Position numbers and translations under genes: made by a program
In this document: piece after piece, positions 1-8,558 of the stretch
Layout: each line of letters starts with the position of its first letter
How positions within the stretch are numbered: the first letter of the stretch is position 1
The notes under the pieces: model-generated
What the model saw: the letters and a program-made list of their open reading frames with translations, nothing else
Told to the model about the DNA's origin: nothing
Database searches by the model: none
Source of the DNA: JAXDLW01 sp050998755
Lineage (GTDB): Bacteria > Chloroflexota > Dormibacteria > DASZGP01
Assembly (NCBI GenBank): GCA_050998755.1
Contig: JBPCPW010000048.1
Coordinates: 1 to 20,729, forward strand
Direction: 5' to 3'
Length of the DNA: 20,729 nt

Positions 1-204
1 TCACGCGACGGGCCTTTGGCTTCCGCTCAGCAGCGCCGCTGATCGCCCTGGCGATGCTCAGTTTCGGTGGTCACCGACCCGCCCTCCCAGGTCGTTCCGC
101 ATGACCCACACATTGGTCACAAGAGCCCTTCTTCGCTTCGACGGGGCCACGCGGGCACTCCGCCGTCCCCGGAGCGTGTGGTTGGGTTAGTTAAGGAGAG
201 ACGG
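1..204. other. Leader region upstream of the importer operon; no gene assigned
   Basis: No convincing complete gene is seen. The third forward frame is open from the window edge to a TGA at 102-104 and could be the last 33 codons of an upstream gene, but the peptide is too short to recognise. Frame 2 is also open to a TAG at 188-190, so the choice is uncertain. A purine-rich ribosome binding site (AAGGAGAG, about 193-200) ends this region and fixes the start of the next gene. Confidence 0.35.
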
Positions 205-1395
205 GTGCAAAGACTTAGATTCCAGCGACAGGGTCGCCAAGCCACGGGGCTCCTGGTCGGGGCGATCTTCCTGGCCGCCTGTGGCACAGGCGGAGGGTCC
301 GGCTCGTCAACGCCGTCCAATGGTGGCGACATCACGTATGGAGCGATCGTCGGGCTCTCGGGCATCTTTGGGCCATACGGCCAGTCGTACATCGCTGGTA
401 TGAACGTGGCTGCGGACAAGGTGAACAAGAACGGTGGCATCGTCGTCGACGGCAAGAAGTACACGCTCAAGATGAAGTACGTCGACGATCGCTCCGACGC
501 CCAGGTTGCTCTGGCCGACGGCATCCAGATGTTCCGCGATGACCACATCAAGGTCCTTGTCGGTCCGCTCGCCAGTGAGGCGGTGTCCATGACACCGGTC
601 GCAGCGCAGTACAACGTCATCAACATCTCGCTTGCGACCCAGGCACCTGATCTCGTCGGGCCGAAGTACCCGCTGCTGTTTGCCGCACTCCCTGCGAACA
701 ACTACCGGATTGGGGCCATGGTCGCGGGTATCAAGCACTTCTACCCTGGCACGAAGAAAGTGGACTTCATCACCGGAAACGGCAGCAACGACACGATCGT
801 CGGCCCGATGACGACCCAGCTGCAGGCGGTCGGCATCACCGCCGGGCAGTTCACCTATCCCCCCGGAACCACCGATATCTCAACGGTGGCCAGCAAGGTG
901 GTTGCAGACAACCCCGACCTGATCGTCGTAGGCAACTCACCCCAGGAAGAGCAGAGCGATGTTGCCCAGCTCGATGCCGCGGGTCTGCCGAAGTCCGTCC
1001 CATGCCTGTGCTACTCAACAGAGCTGAAGCCAAACGGACGTCCCCAGCTATTCCCGAGCGCGTTCTCCCCAGTGGACCCTGGCGTGCAGTCGACACCTGA
1101 GATCGACGCATTCAAGACTGCCCAGACGAAGTACATGAACGGCGCGACGCTGCAGCCGTTCAACGTTACGTTGGGACTCGCCTACTACTTCTCCGTCCAG
1201 CTGACCGCATTGGCAATGACCAAGGCGAACAGCACAACGGATGTGGCCGCCATCGCCAAGGCCATGACGGAGGTCTCTGACACAGAGTTTGGCGCGAAGT
1301 TCCAGTGGAGCTCAAACCATACGATCACTGTTCCTCTGGCGGTGACACAGATCTCGGGCACGGGCACCTCCACCGTGACCCAGGTCACGCCCTGA
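205..1395 (+). CDS. ABC transporter substrate-binding lipoprotein, branched-chain amino acid type (LivK-like)
   Basis: This is the extracytoplasmic solute receptor of the importer encoded just downstream. The frame is open from 67, but the GTG at 205 is chosen: it follows AAGGAG at a good distance and puts a lipoprotein signal at the N terminus. That signal has basic residues, a hydrophobic stretch LLVGAIFLAAC and lipobox Cys at residue 26, followed by a Gly/Ser-rich linker. The mature part begins with ITYGAIVGLSGIFGPYGQ, typical of the periplasmic-binding-protein type I fold (Peripla_BP_6), and continues with the ligand-cleft pattern VGPLASEAV. At 396 residues it has the usual family length. 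A strong hairpin follows the gene and may favour expression of the receptor over the downstream genes. The ligand cannot be read from sequence; many actinobacterial relatives bind non-amino-acid carboxylates or aromatics (family knowledge, not seen here). Confidence 0.9.
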   Translation: MQRLRFQRQGRQATGLLVGAIFLAACGTGGGSGSSTPSNGGDITYGAIVGLSGIFGPYGQSYIAGMNVAADKVNKNGGIVVDGKKYTLKMKYVDDRSDAQVALADGIQMFRDDHIKVLVGPLASEAVSMTPVAAQYNVINISLATQAPDLVGPKYPLLFAALPANNYRIGAMVAGIKHFYPGTKKVDFITGNGSNDTIVGPMTTQLQAVGITAGQFTYPPGTTDISTVASKVVADNPDLIVVGNSPQEEQSDVAQLDAAGLPKSVPCLCYSTELKPNGRPQLFPSAFSPVDPGVQSTPEIDAFKTAQTKYMNGATLQPFNVTLGLAYYFSVQLTALAMTKANSTTDVAAIAKAMTEVSDTEFGAKFQWSSNHTITVPLAVTQISGTGTSTVTQVTP

Positions 1396-1406
1396 CCCAA
1401 CAGCTT

Positions 1407-1442
1407 GGGAGTGCCGGCGGGGTTGCGCCCCCGCCGGCTCCC
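1407..1442 (+). terminator. GC-rich hairpin between receptor gene and the rest of the operon
   Basis: Perfect inverted repeat GCCGGCGGGG (1413-1422) / CCCCGCCGGC (1429-1438) with a six-base loop. It is extended at the base by GGGA/TCCC across a two-base bulge. The next bases are ATCATTT, a weak T tract. It lies 12 bases after the stop of the receptor gene and before the next GTG. Likely a partial terminator or mRNA-stabilising hairpin rather than a full stop, because the same-strand transporter genes follow. Confidence 0.7.
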
Positions 1443-1456
1443 ATCATTTCTCCCCA

Positions 1457-2395
1457 GTGAAGTTCGGCGTTTACCTTTATCCCCCCGCCGGCGGCGGTGA
1501 CCCACGGGAGATCGTTCAATTGGCTCTGGAAGCAGAACGGCTGCAGTTCGACTCCGCTTGGCTCGGGGACCATATCGCGTGGCCCGCACATTTTGAGCCT
1601 GGGACCCATGACCGGAATGTCGGCGGAGTCGCACCCCCGGCAGCGGTCGTCGACCTGCCGGTAATCGAACCGCTCACGATGCTGTCCTACGTCGCGGCCA
1701 CGGTGCACCGGATCAAGCTCGGGCTGGGGGTGCTCGTGGCACCATATCGAAATCCGGTGCTTGCCGCCAAAATGCTCTCCATGTTGGACCTCCTTTCGGA
1801 GGGCCGCCTCATTGTTGGCGTGGGCTCCGGCTGGCTGGAAGAGGAGTTCCCAATGCTGGGCGCGCCAGCGTTTTCTGAACGGGGACGGGTGACAGATGAG
1901 TATCTGCGGGTATTCATCGAGCTCTGGACCAGCCCCGAACCCCAGTTCGACGGCGACTACGCTACCGTGATAAATATCAGGTTCAACCCCAAACCGGTGC
2001 AGCAGCCTCATCCGCCGCTGTGGATCGGCGGCAACGGCATCCCGGCGATCAAGCGCGCAGTCGCATACGGACAGGGGTGGATGCCACTGCATCAAACTCC
2101 GCTCGAGATGAAGGCGAAAGTCCAGCGGCTTCGGGAGATCGCCCACCAGGAGGGACGCGACCCAGGCGAAGTTGGTGTTGCAGTCGGATGCGGTTTGCAT
2201 TTCAGCGAGGCGACCGGGGCGCGCCCTGAACGTGACACCCTGACCGGAACCGCCGCCGACATTGTGGAACAGCTTCGCCGATACCAGGATGCCGGGGTCG
2301 ACGAGGTGCGCTTGTTGAACCATGGCTACGTCACGGTCCCGGACCTGGTCGGCTCCTGGGATCGTTTCCTGACCGAGGTGACCCCCCATTTCTGA
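1457..2395 (+). CDS. LLM class (F420-type) oxidoreductase, first of three
   Basis: A 312-residue luciferase-like TIM-barrel protein. The N-terminal strand MKFGVYLYPP, the segment FDSAWLGDHIAWP, the region LGVLVAPYRNPVLAAK and the glycine-rich VGVGSGWLEEEF (about residues 120-131) are characteristic of LLM F420-dependent oxidoreductases. PPLWIGGNG in the second half is another family landmark. Length matches TIGR03619-type members. Start is GTG at 1457; no clear ribosome binding site precedes it, since the preceding bases are pyrimidine-rich. The gene sits between receptor and ATPase genes, and its stop overlaps the proposed start of the next gene. It was therefore captured into the transporter operon, which suggests it acts on the imported compound. 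Exact reaction and whether the cofactor is F420 or FMN are inference. Confidence 0.85.
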   Translation: MKFGVYLYPPAGGGDPREIVQLALEAERLQFDSAWLGDHIAWPAHFEPGTHDRNVGGVAPPAAVVDLPVIEPLTMLSYVAATVHRIKLGLGVLVAPYRNPVLAAKMLSMLDLLSEGRLIVGVGSGWLEEEFPMLGAPAFSERGRVTDEYLRVFIELWTSPEPQFDGDYATVINIRFNPKPVQQPHPPLWIGGNGIPAIKRAVAYGQGWMPLHQTPLEMKAKVQRLREIAHQEGRDPGEVGVAVGCGLHFSEATGARPERDTLTGTAADIVEQLRRYQDAGVDEVRLLNHGYVTVPDLVGSWDRFLTEVTPHF

Positions 2396-3191
2396 CGACA
2401 CGATCTGCCAGGTCCTTGATGGCTATCGCTCCTTCGGCGCCGTCCGGGCGCTCGATGGGGTGAGCATCGACATCAACCGCGGCGAGCTCCTGGGCATAGT
2501 GGGTCCCAACGGCTCCGGAAAGACCACGCTCTTCAATTGCCTGACAGGCCGCTTCCCGCTCACGCGAGGCCGCGTGGTCTGGCAGGGACGGGACATCGGC
2601 CGGTGGCCGATGGATCGGATCGCCCGGTCGGGCCTCGTGCGCACGTTCCAGCAGTCGATGCATTTCGGGGCGGCATCGGCGGCCGAGAACGTCGCCATGG
2701 CTCTGGACATCGCCCGGACAGCTGCCCGGAAGCCCGACCAGTCCAAGCTCCCATCCGACCTAGCGGACCTACTTTCTTTTACGAACCTGGAGGCACTGGC
2801 GGACACCCCCAGCTCGGTCCTGTCCCATGGGTCACTGCGCCAACTGGGGATTGCGCTCGCATTGGCGGTTCGGCCGACGTTGCTGCTGCTCGACGAGCCC
2901 GCCGCGGGGCTCAATGAGGCCGAGGGTCGCGACCTTGCTGCCCTCCTTCGCCGGGTGCGGGACAGCGGCGTGACCCTGGCGGTCGTCGATCACGACATGG
3001 GCTTTCTGATGCCGCTAGTCGATAGGGTCGTGGTCCTATCCGCGGGGCGTCTGCTCAAAGAGGGGACTCCCGCCGAAGTCCGCGCTGACCCGGGAGTGAT
3101 CGAGGCTTACCTGGGCAGTGGTTTCACAGATGCTGCGCAAGGCCGGGCCTCCCGCACTCCAGTCGATGGGGTCGAGGAATCCGTTGGCTGA
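2388..3191 (+). CDS. ABC transporter ATP-binding protein, LivG-like (non-canonical ATT start proposed)
   Basis: Cytoplasmic ATPase subunit of the importer. Counted from 2388, Walker A GPNGSGKTT is at residues 39-47, a signature-like LSHGSLRQ near 144, Walker B LLLLDEPAAGLN near 163-174 and the switch His in VVDHDM near 200. The first ATG/GTG/TTG in frame is GTG 2460, but starting there would remove the conserved first strand (CQVLDGYRSFGAVRALDG), which is clearly coding. An in-frame TGA at 2379 limits the upstream extension. The only well-placed start is ATT at 2388, six bases after a perfect GAGGTGA ribosome binding site (2375-2381). It overlaps the stop of the preceding gene, giving a 267-residue product. 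ATC at 2403 is an alternative. The signature motif is atypical (LSHGS), as is common for LivG-type subunits. Confidence 0.85.
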   Translation: MSDDTICQVLDGYRSFGAVRALDGVSIDINRGELLGIVGPNGSGKTTLFNCLTGRFPLTRGRVVWQGRDIGRWPMDRIARSGLVRTFQQSMHFGAASAAENVAMALDIARTAARKPDQSKLPSDLADLLSFTNLEALADTPSSVLSHGSLRQLGIALALAVRPTLLLLDEPAAGLNEAEGRDLAALLRRVRDSGVTLAVVDHDMGFLMPLVDRVVVLSAGRLLKEGTPAEVRADPGVIEAYLGSGFTDAAQGRASRTPVDGVEESVG

Positions 3192-3885
3192 ACTTGTTGT
3201 CCGGAACCTCGATGTCTCCTATGGCCGCGTCGCCGCCCTTCAGGGTGTCGACCTGGTGGCCGGTGACGGCGAATGCATCGGGATCCTAGGTCCGAACGGC
3301 GCCGGGAAGACATCGCTCTTCCGTGCAATTTCGCGTCTGGTGCAGTTCCGCGGCGAGGTTACTCTCGATGGGACGCCCGTCACGGGGCAGCCGGAGGACG
3401 TGGTGCGCCAGGGAATCGGACATGTTCTAGAGGGACGGCACATCTTCTCCCAGATGACGATCAAGGACAATCTCCTGCTGGCCCGGTTCGGCTCGTCGCG
3501 GGGCGATTTCGACGATCGTCTGGCGGCTGTCCTGGGCTTCTTCCCAGTCCTCAAACTCAACCTCGGCCGTTTTGGCGGACAGCTCTCGGGCGGTCAACAG
3601 CAGATGTTGGCGATCGCCCGCGGTCTGTTGACTCAGCCGAAGGTTCTCATGCTGGACGAGCCATCGTTGGGTCTCGCCCCCGTCGTCATCGAGCAACTGG
3701 CTTCGACGATCCCGACAATTGTCAAGGAGTGGCGCACGACTGTCCTTCTGTCCGAGCAGTTCGTCCAGCTGGTCCTCGCCGTCGCCGATCGCGTCTACAT
3801 CCTGAGTCATGGACAGGTGATACGGAGCGGGGTGGCCGACGTGGCGATTCTCGGGGACGAGATTGTTGCCGGGTACCTCGGCTAA
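3184..3885 (+). CDS. ABC transporter ATP-binding protein, LivF-like
   Basis: Second ATPase of the importer, 233 residues, as usual for LivF. Motifs: LAELVVRNLDVSYGRVAALQ at the start, Walker A GPNGAGKTS, Q-loop region near HIFSQMT, signature LSGGQQQMLAIARGL and Walker B VLMLDEPSLGLAP. The switch histidine is replaced by Gln in LLSEQFVQ, which is normal for LivF-type proteins (family knowledge). The frame is open upstream to ATG 3118 and ATG 3166. The TTG at 3184 is preferred because GAGGA (3174-3178) precedes it, the family N terminus begins there, and it overlaps the stop of the LivG-like gene, giving translational coupling. With the LivG-like subunit it forms the heterodimeric motor. Confidence 0.88.
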   Translation: MAELVVRNLDVSYGRVAALQGVDLVAGDGECIGILGPNGAGKTSLFRAISRLVQFRGEVTLDGTPVTGQPEDVVRQGIGHVLEGRHIFSQMTIKDNLLLARFGSSRGDFDDRLAAVLGFFPVLKLNLGRFGGQLSGGQQQMLAIARGLLTQPKVLMLDEPSLGLAPVVIEQLASTIPTIVKEWRTTVLLSEQFVQLVLAVADRVYILSHGQVIRSGVADVAILGDEIVAGYLG

Positions 3886-3934
3886 TCGCCGGTTAGGTGC
3901 CAAAAATCCAATGAGCATGGAGGATTCCTGACAT

Positions 3935-5857
3935 ATGCCCCAGTGGCTGACGCTCCTTATCGAGCAGCTCTTCAACGCGGTGTCTCTGGCCGGGATCTAC
4001 ATCTTGGTCGCGATGGGGTTGTCGCTGGTGTTCGGCCTCACCCGTATCGTCAATTTCGCACAGGGTGAGTTTGTCACCCTCGGTGCCTTCGCCACGTGGA
4101 CCTTGGTTCAATTCCACGTGCCGCTGCCTCTGGCGCTACTGCTGGCTGGGATCGGGGTGGGGCTCGGCTCGGAGCTCCTCGACCTCGGAGTGTTCCGGCG
4201 TACTCTCTCGCGGCCGATCAACGGCTTCATCGTGTCGCTTGGGTTAATCGTGGCGCTGGAAGCCGCCTATGCCATTATCTGGCCGGGTGCCGTGTATTCC
4301 ATCGCGCCCTTCTTGCCCGGGGCCTGGCGTCTGGGCACGGTCGTCTTTGTGAAGGAGCGCGTCTTCCTGGTCGCGATCACGGCGGCTCTCTGCGTCATGC
4401 TGTTCATCTTTCTGGAGCGCACCCACTACGGGCGGGGCATCCGGGCGCTATCCGAGGATCGGACGAGTGCGCAGGTACTCGGGGTTCGCGTCGGTCGGCT
4501 CATCTCAGTCACATTCATCATCGGGAGTGCCCTGGCCGGTCTCGCCGGCGGTCTGCTCGGCACCATTTTTCCATTTGGTCCGTTTTTCGGGTCGGCGTTT
4601 CTTCTCAAGGGATTCGCAGTGGCCATCGTGGGCGGCCTTGGCAATATTCGTGGAGTGGTGATCGCGGCGCTGCTATTAGCGCTGGCTGAGACCATGGGGG
4701 GGGCATACATCTCGCTGGCGTGGTCCTACGCGATCCTGCTGGTCGTAATGGTGGCCATAATTCTGTGGCGGCCTTACGGGTTGTTTCAGAGCGCGGAGCA
4801 AGCGAGTGGTGATCCGCTGCAAGCGGACCACCTACTTTCGGCAGGAGGCGGCCTGAGCTACACGGTCTTGGCCTCGCGCTTTGGTGCCGTGTTGGCACTG
4901 GTCCCGAGGGTCAGTCTCGGCGCAATCGTCGCGCTTCTCCTCGTTGCGCCCTTCACGCTTGGCTCGTTCCATGCCGTCGCACTCGCCACATTCGCGCTGG
5001 TGAGCGCGATCGCGGCTTACAGCCTTTGGTTCGCGTTCAGGTATGCCGGCATCTTCTCGGTCGCGCAGGCGGGCTTCCTGGGTATTGGCGCATACGGCAC
5101 CGTGATCCTGACCAACCACTTCCACATCAATTTCTGGGAGCAGGTGCTGGCGAGCATGGTCCTCGGCGCGGCGCTCGCGGCGGTGTTCGCCTTCATCGCC
5201 CTGCGCGCGTCCGGCACCTACCTGCTAATCCTTCTGTTCGCACTGTCCGAACTCGAGATAATCGTCATCCAGAACTGGAGCAGCGTGACGGGCGGTGACA
5301 TCGGGATCGTGCTTCCGAACCCTCCGGATCCGTTCTTTGGTGCCGTGTCCTTCGCTGACCCGATCCCTCTCTACTACCTGGTCCTGGCCTTCACCGCGGC
5401 CGCCGTCGCATTCCTATGGTGGCTCGCCCGCACACGCTTCGGCCGGGTTTTGGCCAGTCTTCGCGATAACGAACCCCTCGCTCAGTCCCTCGGCCTGAAC
5501 ACGTTTAGGTACAAGCTTTTAGCGCTGACGGTGTCTGGGGCAGTGGCGGGAATGGGTGGAGCGCTCTTCGTCTTCGCAGACGTGGGCATCGCACCCAGCT
5601 ATTTTACAGTAAATGCATCGATCCAATACAGCCTGATGATGCTTCTCGGCGGTTCTGGCACGCTTGCGGGTCCACTGGTCGGGGCTTTCGTGGCGACTTT
5701 CCTGCCTGATGTGCTGCATATCGGGCCGTATCAGGCCCAGCTTGTGTATGGAGTCCTTCTCGTACTGATCATCGTGCTCCTCCCAGCGGGCCTGGTCGGA
5801 GCAGCCAAAGACTTCTTTTTCCGGGCAATTAACCGCGTCATGGCTCGCCCCGCCTGA
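3935..5857 (+). CDS. Fused branched-chain amino acid-type ABC permease (LivH-LivM fusion)
   Basis: A 640-residue integral membrane protein containing both permease subunits normally made from separate genes. Residues about 1-285 are LivH-like, including YILVAMGLSLVFGLTRIVNFAQGEF and, near 230, VAIVGGLGNIRGVV. Residues about 310-640 are LivM-like, including YSLWFAFRYAGIFSVAQAGF and the EAA-type loop RDNEPLAQSLGLNTFRYKLL near 528. Each half has many hydrophobic helices. They are joined by a short polar linker (SAEQASGDPLQADHL, about 287-301). ATG 3935 follows GGAGG (3919-3923). A 49-base gap separates it from the LivF-like gene, so it completes the importer operon. No frameshift or stop interrupts the fusion. 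Confidence 0.92.
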   Translation: MPQWLTLLIEQLFNAVSLAGIYILVAMGLSLVFGLTRIVNFAQGEFVTLGAFATWTLVQFHVPLPLALLLAGIGVGLGSELLDLGVFRRTLSRPINGFIVSLGLIVALEAAYAIIWPGAVYSIAPFLPGAWRLGTVVFVKERVFLVAITAALCVMLFIFLERTHYGRGIRALSEDRTSAQVLGVRVGRLISVTFIIGSALAGLAGGLLGTIFPFGPFFGSAFLLKGFAVAIVGGLGNIRGVVIAALLLALAETMGGAYISLAWSYAILLVVMVAIILWRPYGLFQSAEQASGDPLQADHLLSAGGGLSYTVLASRFGAVLALVPRVSLGAIVALLLVAPFTLGSFHAVALATFALVSAIAAYSLWFAFRYAGIFSVAQAGFLGIGAYGTVILTNHFHINFWEQVLASMVLGAALAAVFAFIALRASGTYLLILLFALSELEIIVIQNWSSVTGGDIGIVLPNPPDPFFGAVSFADPIPLYYLVLAFTAAAVAFLWWLARTRFGRVLASLRDNEPLAQSLGLNTFRYKLLALTVSGAVAGMGGALFVFADVGIAPSYFTVNASIQYSLMMLLGGSGTLAGPLVGAFVATFLPDVLHIGPYQAQLVYGVLLVLIIVLLPAGLVGAAKDFFFRAINRVMARPA

Positions 5858-5871
5858 CATGCCTGGCGAGT

Positions 5872-7503
5872 GTGGTGGCTGACTCCGCGGTCGAGGCCGA
5901 GTACGACTATGTAGTAGTCGGCGGAGGGTCGGCCGGATGCGTGGTTGCGGCGCGGCTCAGCGAGGACGGCAGGCACTCGGTGCTTCTTCTGGAGGCGGGC
6001 GGGTCGGATCACAAGATCAAGTTCATGATCCCGGCTGCGGTGCTGCAGCTGCAACTCACGAGTGAACACGATTGGGCGTTCCCATCGGAGCCTGACCCCA
6101 CGCGGAACGACCGAGCGGAGGGCTGGGCATCTGGAAAGGTGCTCGGGGGCTCCGGGTCGATCAATGGCATGGTTTGGGTACGAGGTCACCCGGCCGATTT
6201 CGACCAATGGGCGGCGGCGGGATGTAGCGGCTGGGACTATGGGACCGTTGTCGAATATTTCAAACGAGCTGAGACCTATGTCAGTGGCGGCGACGACAAG
6301 TTCCGCGGGCGTGATGGGCCGATCGGCGTTCGCAAGAACCGGTTCAACCACCCATTGACAGCTGCCTTTATCAGCGCAGCCCAGGCGGCCGGGCACGTTT
6401 ACAACGACGACTACAATGGAGCGACCCAGGAGGGAGTGGGCCACACCCAGTACAACATCTCGCGCGGTCTCAGGGCCAGTACGTCGCGCGCATATATCGG
6501 GGGCCGCCGGCGCGGGGACAATCTCACGGTCGCGCTGAACGCGCGCGTACATCGCGTTTTGTTTGACGGGCCGCGCGCGGTCGGTGTCGAGTATGAGAGC
6601 CAGGGCCGGGTGGCCACGGTTCGCTCGCGCCGCGAGATCATCCTCAGCGCTGGCTCGATCGCCTCCCCGAAGCTGCTCATGCTATCCGGTATCGGTCCGT
6701 CGGCGGAGCTGAGTCGGGTCGGCGTGCCTGTCCTGCAGGATTCACCTCGAGTGGGCCAGAACCTCTCTGACCATGCTGCCGCCTCGATCTCCTATGAGGT
6801 GGATATCCCGACGATCAACACCTATTTCACACCGCGACGGATGGTGCAGGCCGGCATCCAATTGGCCATGTTTCGAGATGGGCCTCTGGCGGCCGGCCCT
6901 GCCCACGCGACATTGGTCGGCCACCTGGGGCCGTCAACGACACCCGACTACCTCATTCACCTGCTGCCCTTCGCCCTGCCAGGTCTCGAGCGTGGCCGCA
7001 GCGTGACGAAGCTTGTCGGCGATCTCAAACAGTACTCCGCCATAACCCTCGTCTTGCTGACCCTCCATCCACAAGCGAAGGGCGCTATCAGCCTCCGTTC
7101 AGCCAACCCGAATGACCCACCGCTGATTCGCCATTCGCAACTTGACGACCCTGTCGATGTCGCGGCCATGATCGGTTGCGCCGAGGCAGCTCGTGCGATC
7201 GTCGCTGAATCTCCGTTGAGGGAGCACATAGCCAGGGAGCTATCGCCGGGCGGCGATGTCAAGGGCCCCGACCAGTGGCTCGATTTCCTGCGGGGACACA
7301 CCCACCGGGGCCTGCACCCAACAGGCACGTGTGCGATGGGAGCAGACCCGGAGAGCGTGGTCGACCCGGAGCTGAAGGTGAGGGGAGTCGAGGGGCTGCG
7401 AGTCATCGATGCCTCGATCATTCCGACCCTGACCAGCGGCAACACCAACGCGCCTGCAATCATGGTCGGCGAGCGCGGCGCCGCTCTGGTGTTGGGCTCG
7501 TAG
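5872..7503 (+). CDS. GMC family FAD-dependent oxidoreductase (choline dehydrogenase-like)
   Basis: A 543-residue flavoprotein that oxidises an alcohol to the aldehyde or ketone. The FAD-binding dinucleotide fold YDYVVVGGGSAGCVVAARL is at residues about 12-30. GMC signature 1, KVLGGSGSINGMVWVRG, lies near 90-106, and signature 2 near GSIASPKLLMLSGIGP (about 262-277). C-terminal catalytic residues appear as His in LHPTGTCAMG and Asn in SGNTNAPAIMVGE, both in place, so the enzyme should be active. Start is GTG 5872 (GTG 5875 adjacent); the ribosome binding site is weak. It begins 14 bases after the permease and is probably co-transcribed with it. Physiological substrate and electron acceptor are unknown. 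It faces the convergent SDR gene 24 bases away. Confidence 0.9.
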   Translation: MVADSAVEAEYDYVVVGGGSAGCVVAARLSEDGRHSVLLLEAGGSDHKIKFMIPAAVLQLQLTSEHDWAFPSEPDPTRNDRAEGWASGKVLGGSGSINGMVWVRGHPADFDQWAAAGCSGWDYGTVVEYFKRAETYVSGGDDKFRGRDGPIGVRKNRFNHPLTAAFISAAQAAGHVYNDDYNGATQEGVGHTQYNISRGLRASTSRAYIGGRRRGDNLTVALNARVHRVLFDGPRAVGVEYESQGRVATVRSRREIILSAGSIASPKLLMLSGIGPSAELSRVGVPVLQDSPRVGQNLSDHAAASISYEVDIPTINTYFTPRRMVQAGIQLAMFRDGPLAAGPAHATLVGHLGPSTTPDYLIHLLPFALPGLERGRSVTKLVGDLKQYSAITLVLLTLHPQAKGAISLRSANPNDPPLIRHSQLDDPVDVAAMIGCAEAARAIVAESPLREHIARELSPGGDVKGPDQWLDFLRGHTHRGLHPTGTCAMGADPESVVDPELKVRGVEGLRVIDASIIPTLTSGNTNAPAIMVGERGAALVLGS

Positions 7504-7507
7504 GAAT

Positions 7508-7520
7508 GGAGGTCTCCTCC
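7508..7520. terminator. Possible small bidirectional terminator hairpin
   Basis: Inverted repeat GGAGG-TCT-CCTCC lies in the 24-base gap between the convergent GMC and SDR genes. The stem is only five base pairs and there is no T tract, so this is a weak call based mainly on its position. Confidence 0.3.
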
Positions 7521-7527
7521 CGAAACC

Positions 7528-8484
7528 TCAGATCTCCATGGATCCGAGTTCCTGCTCGAGCCGCGTCATGACGCCGTTGATCTCGGTCGCTACCGAATCG
7601 GGGACGTCGTACGCGGAGGTGTCGCTGATCTCGCCGAGGTGGTCACGAATCCCTTCCGCAGACGGCTCCAGCTCCGAACTGACCCAACCCCGCGTCAGGC
7701 CTGTGAAGGAGCGGGCGTAGCGTCGGCCGGCGGCCGAGAAGACATGGCCGGTTATCGCGCAATCCCGACTCGCCAGGAAAACCACAAGTGGCCTGACAAA
7801 CTCCGGGCGCATGGAGTCGAGGAACGCACGCCGAGCCGGGGTGATTGTTGGGGCATCCCGCTCATAGACGACCGGGCTCGCGCCGCCCATCCGAGTCCGC
7901 CCGGTGGGCAATACGCTGTTAACCAGTACGCCATGCGGCTCACCCTCGAGAGCGACGACCCGGGCGAGCCCAAGAATCGCAGCCTTCGCGGCTGCGTACG
8001 CGGCGAGTCCCGGCGATCCGAACGCACCCGCAGAGGAGGATGTGAAAACAATCCGGCCATAGCCCTGATCACGCATGGCACGGAAGGCGGGTTGAGTTGT
8101 GTTGAACGCACCTCGCACGTGGACGTCGAGGAGTGCACTGAGTTCGACATCACCGACCTCCCCGAATGGCGCCGGAACTATGTTGCCGGCATTGTTGACG
8201 AGGGCGTCCAGCCGCCCGAATTTCCCAAGCGCGCCGTCGATGATCCGCGTGCCGCCCTCCGCGGAAGTGACACTTTCGTACGAGGCGGACGCTCGACCTC
8301 CGGCCGTTCGGATCTGATTCACGACCCGATCCGCGACGTCCGAATCGGAGCCCGCGCCATCGACCCCGGCGCCAAGGTCATTGACAACCACGGTAGCTCC
8401 GCGCTCGGCGAAGTCCAGCGCGTAGAGACGGCCCAGGCCACGTCCCGCGCCGGTGACTACGACGACCTGGTCATCGAATCGCAC
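7528..8484 (-). CDS. SDR family NAD(P)-dependent oxidoreductase, MFP-2/HSD17B4-like
   Basis: A classical-type short-chain dehydrogenase with a C-terminal extension, 318 residues. The Rossmann motif TGAGRGLGR is near residues 11-19 and Asp36 in VVVNDLG favours NAD over NADP. NNAG is near 97-100, catalytic Ser near 150, and Tyr163/Lys167 in YAAAK. The VVVTGAGRGLGRLYAL / VVNDLG pattern resembles the dehydrogenase domain of peroxisomal multifunctional enzyme type 2, so a 3-hydroxyacyl-CoA or steroid-like alcohol substrate is possible (inference). The frame extends to TTG 8493, but GTG 8484 gives the family-typical VRFDDQ N terminus. Neither start has a strong ribosome binding site. It diverges from the hydrolase gene; the roughly 75-base intergenic region contains GATAAT on the minus strand as a possible -10 element. 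Confidence 0.87.
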   Translation of the reverse strand: MRFDDQVVVVTGAGRGLGRLYALDFAERGATVVVNDLGAGVDGAGSDSDVADRVVNQIRTAGGRASASYESVTSAEGGTRIIDGALGKFGRLDALVNNAGNIVPAPFGEVGDVELSALLDVHVRGAFNTTQPAFRAMRDQGYGRIVFTSSSAGAFGSPGLAAYAAAKAAILGLARVVALEGEPHGVLVNSVLPTGRTRMGGASPVVYERDAPTITPARRAFLDSMRPEFVRPLVVFLASRDCAITGHVFSAAGRRYARSFTGLTRGWVSSELEPSAEGIRDHLGEISDTSAYDVPDSVATEINGVMTRLEQELGSMEI

Positions 8485-8558
8485 AGCGTCCAACGTGGGC
8501 CATTATCGGTCACAAACCCTTGTCGGGGCCTTGGGGCACTTCGGGGCCGCCGGCACCG

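Noticed and set aside
1385..2401. 338-codon minus-strand open frame
   Set aside because: It is the shadow of the LLM gene at 1457-2395, which has clear family motifs.
3886..3897. CTAA/TTAG mini-hairpin after the LivF-like gene
   Set aside because: The arms are only four bases and the permease gene of the same operon follows, so there is no support for a terminator.
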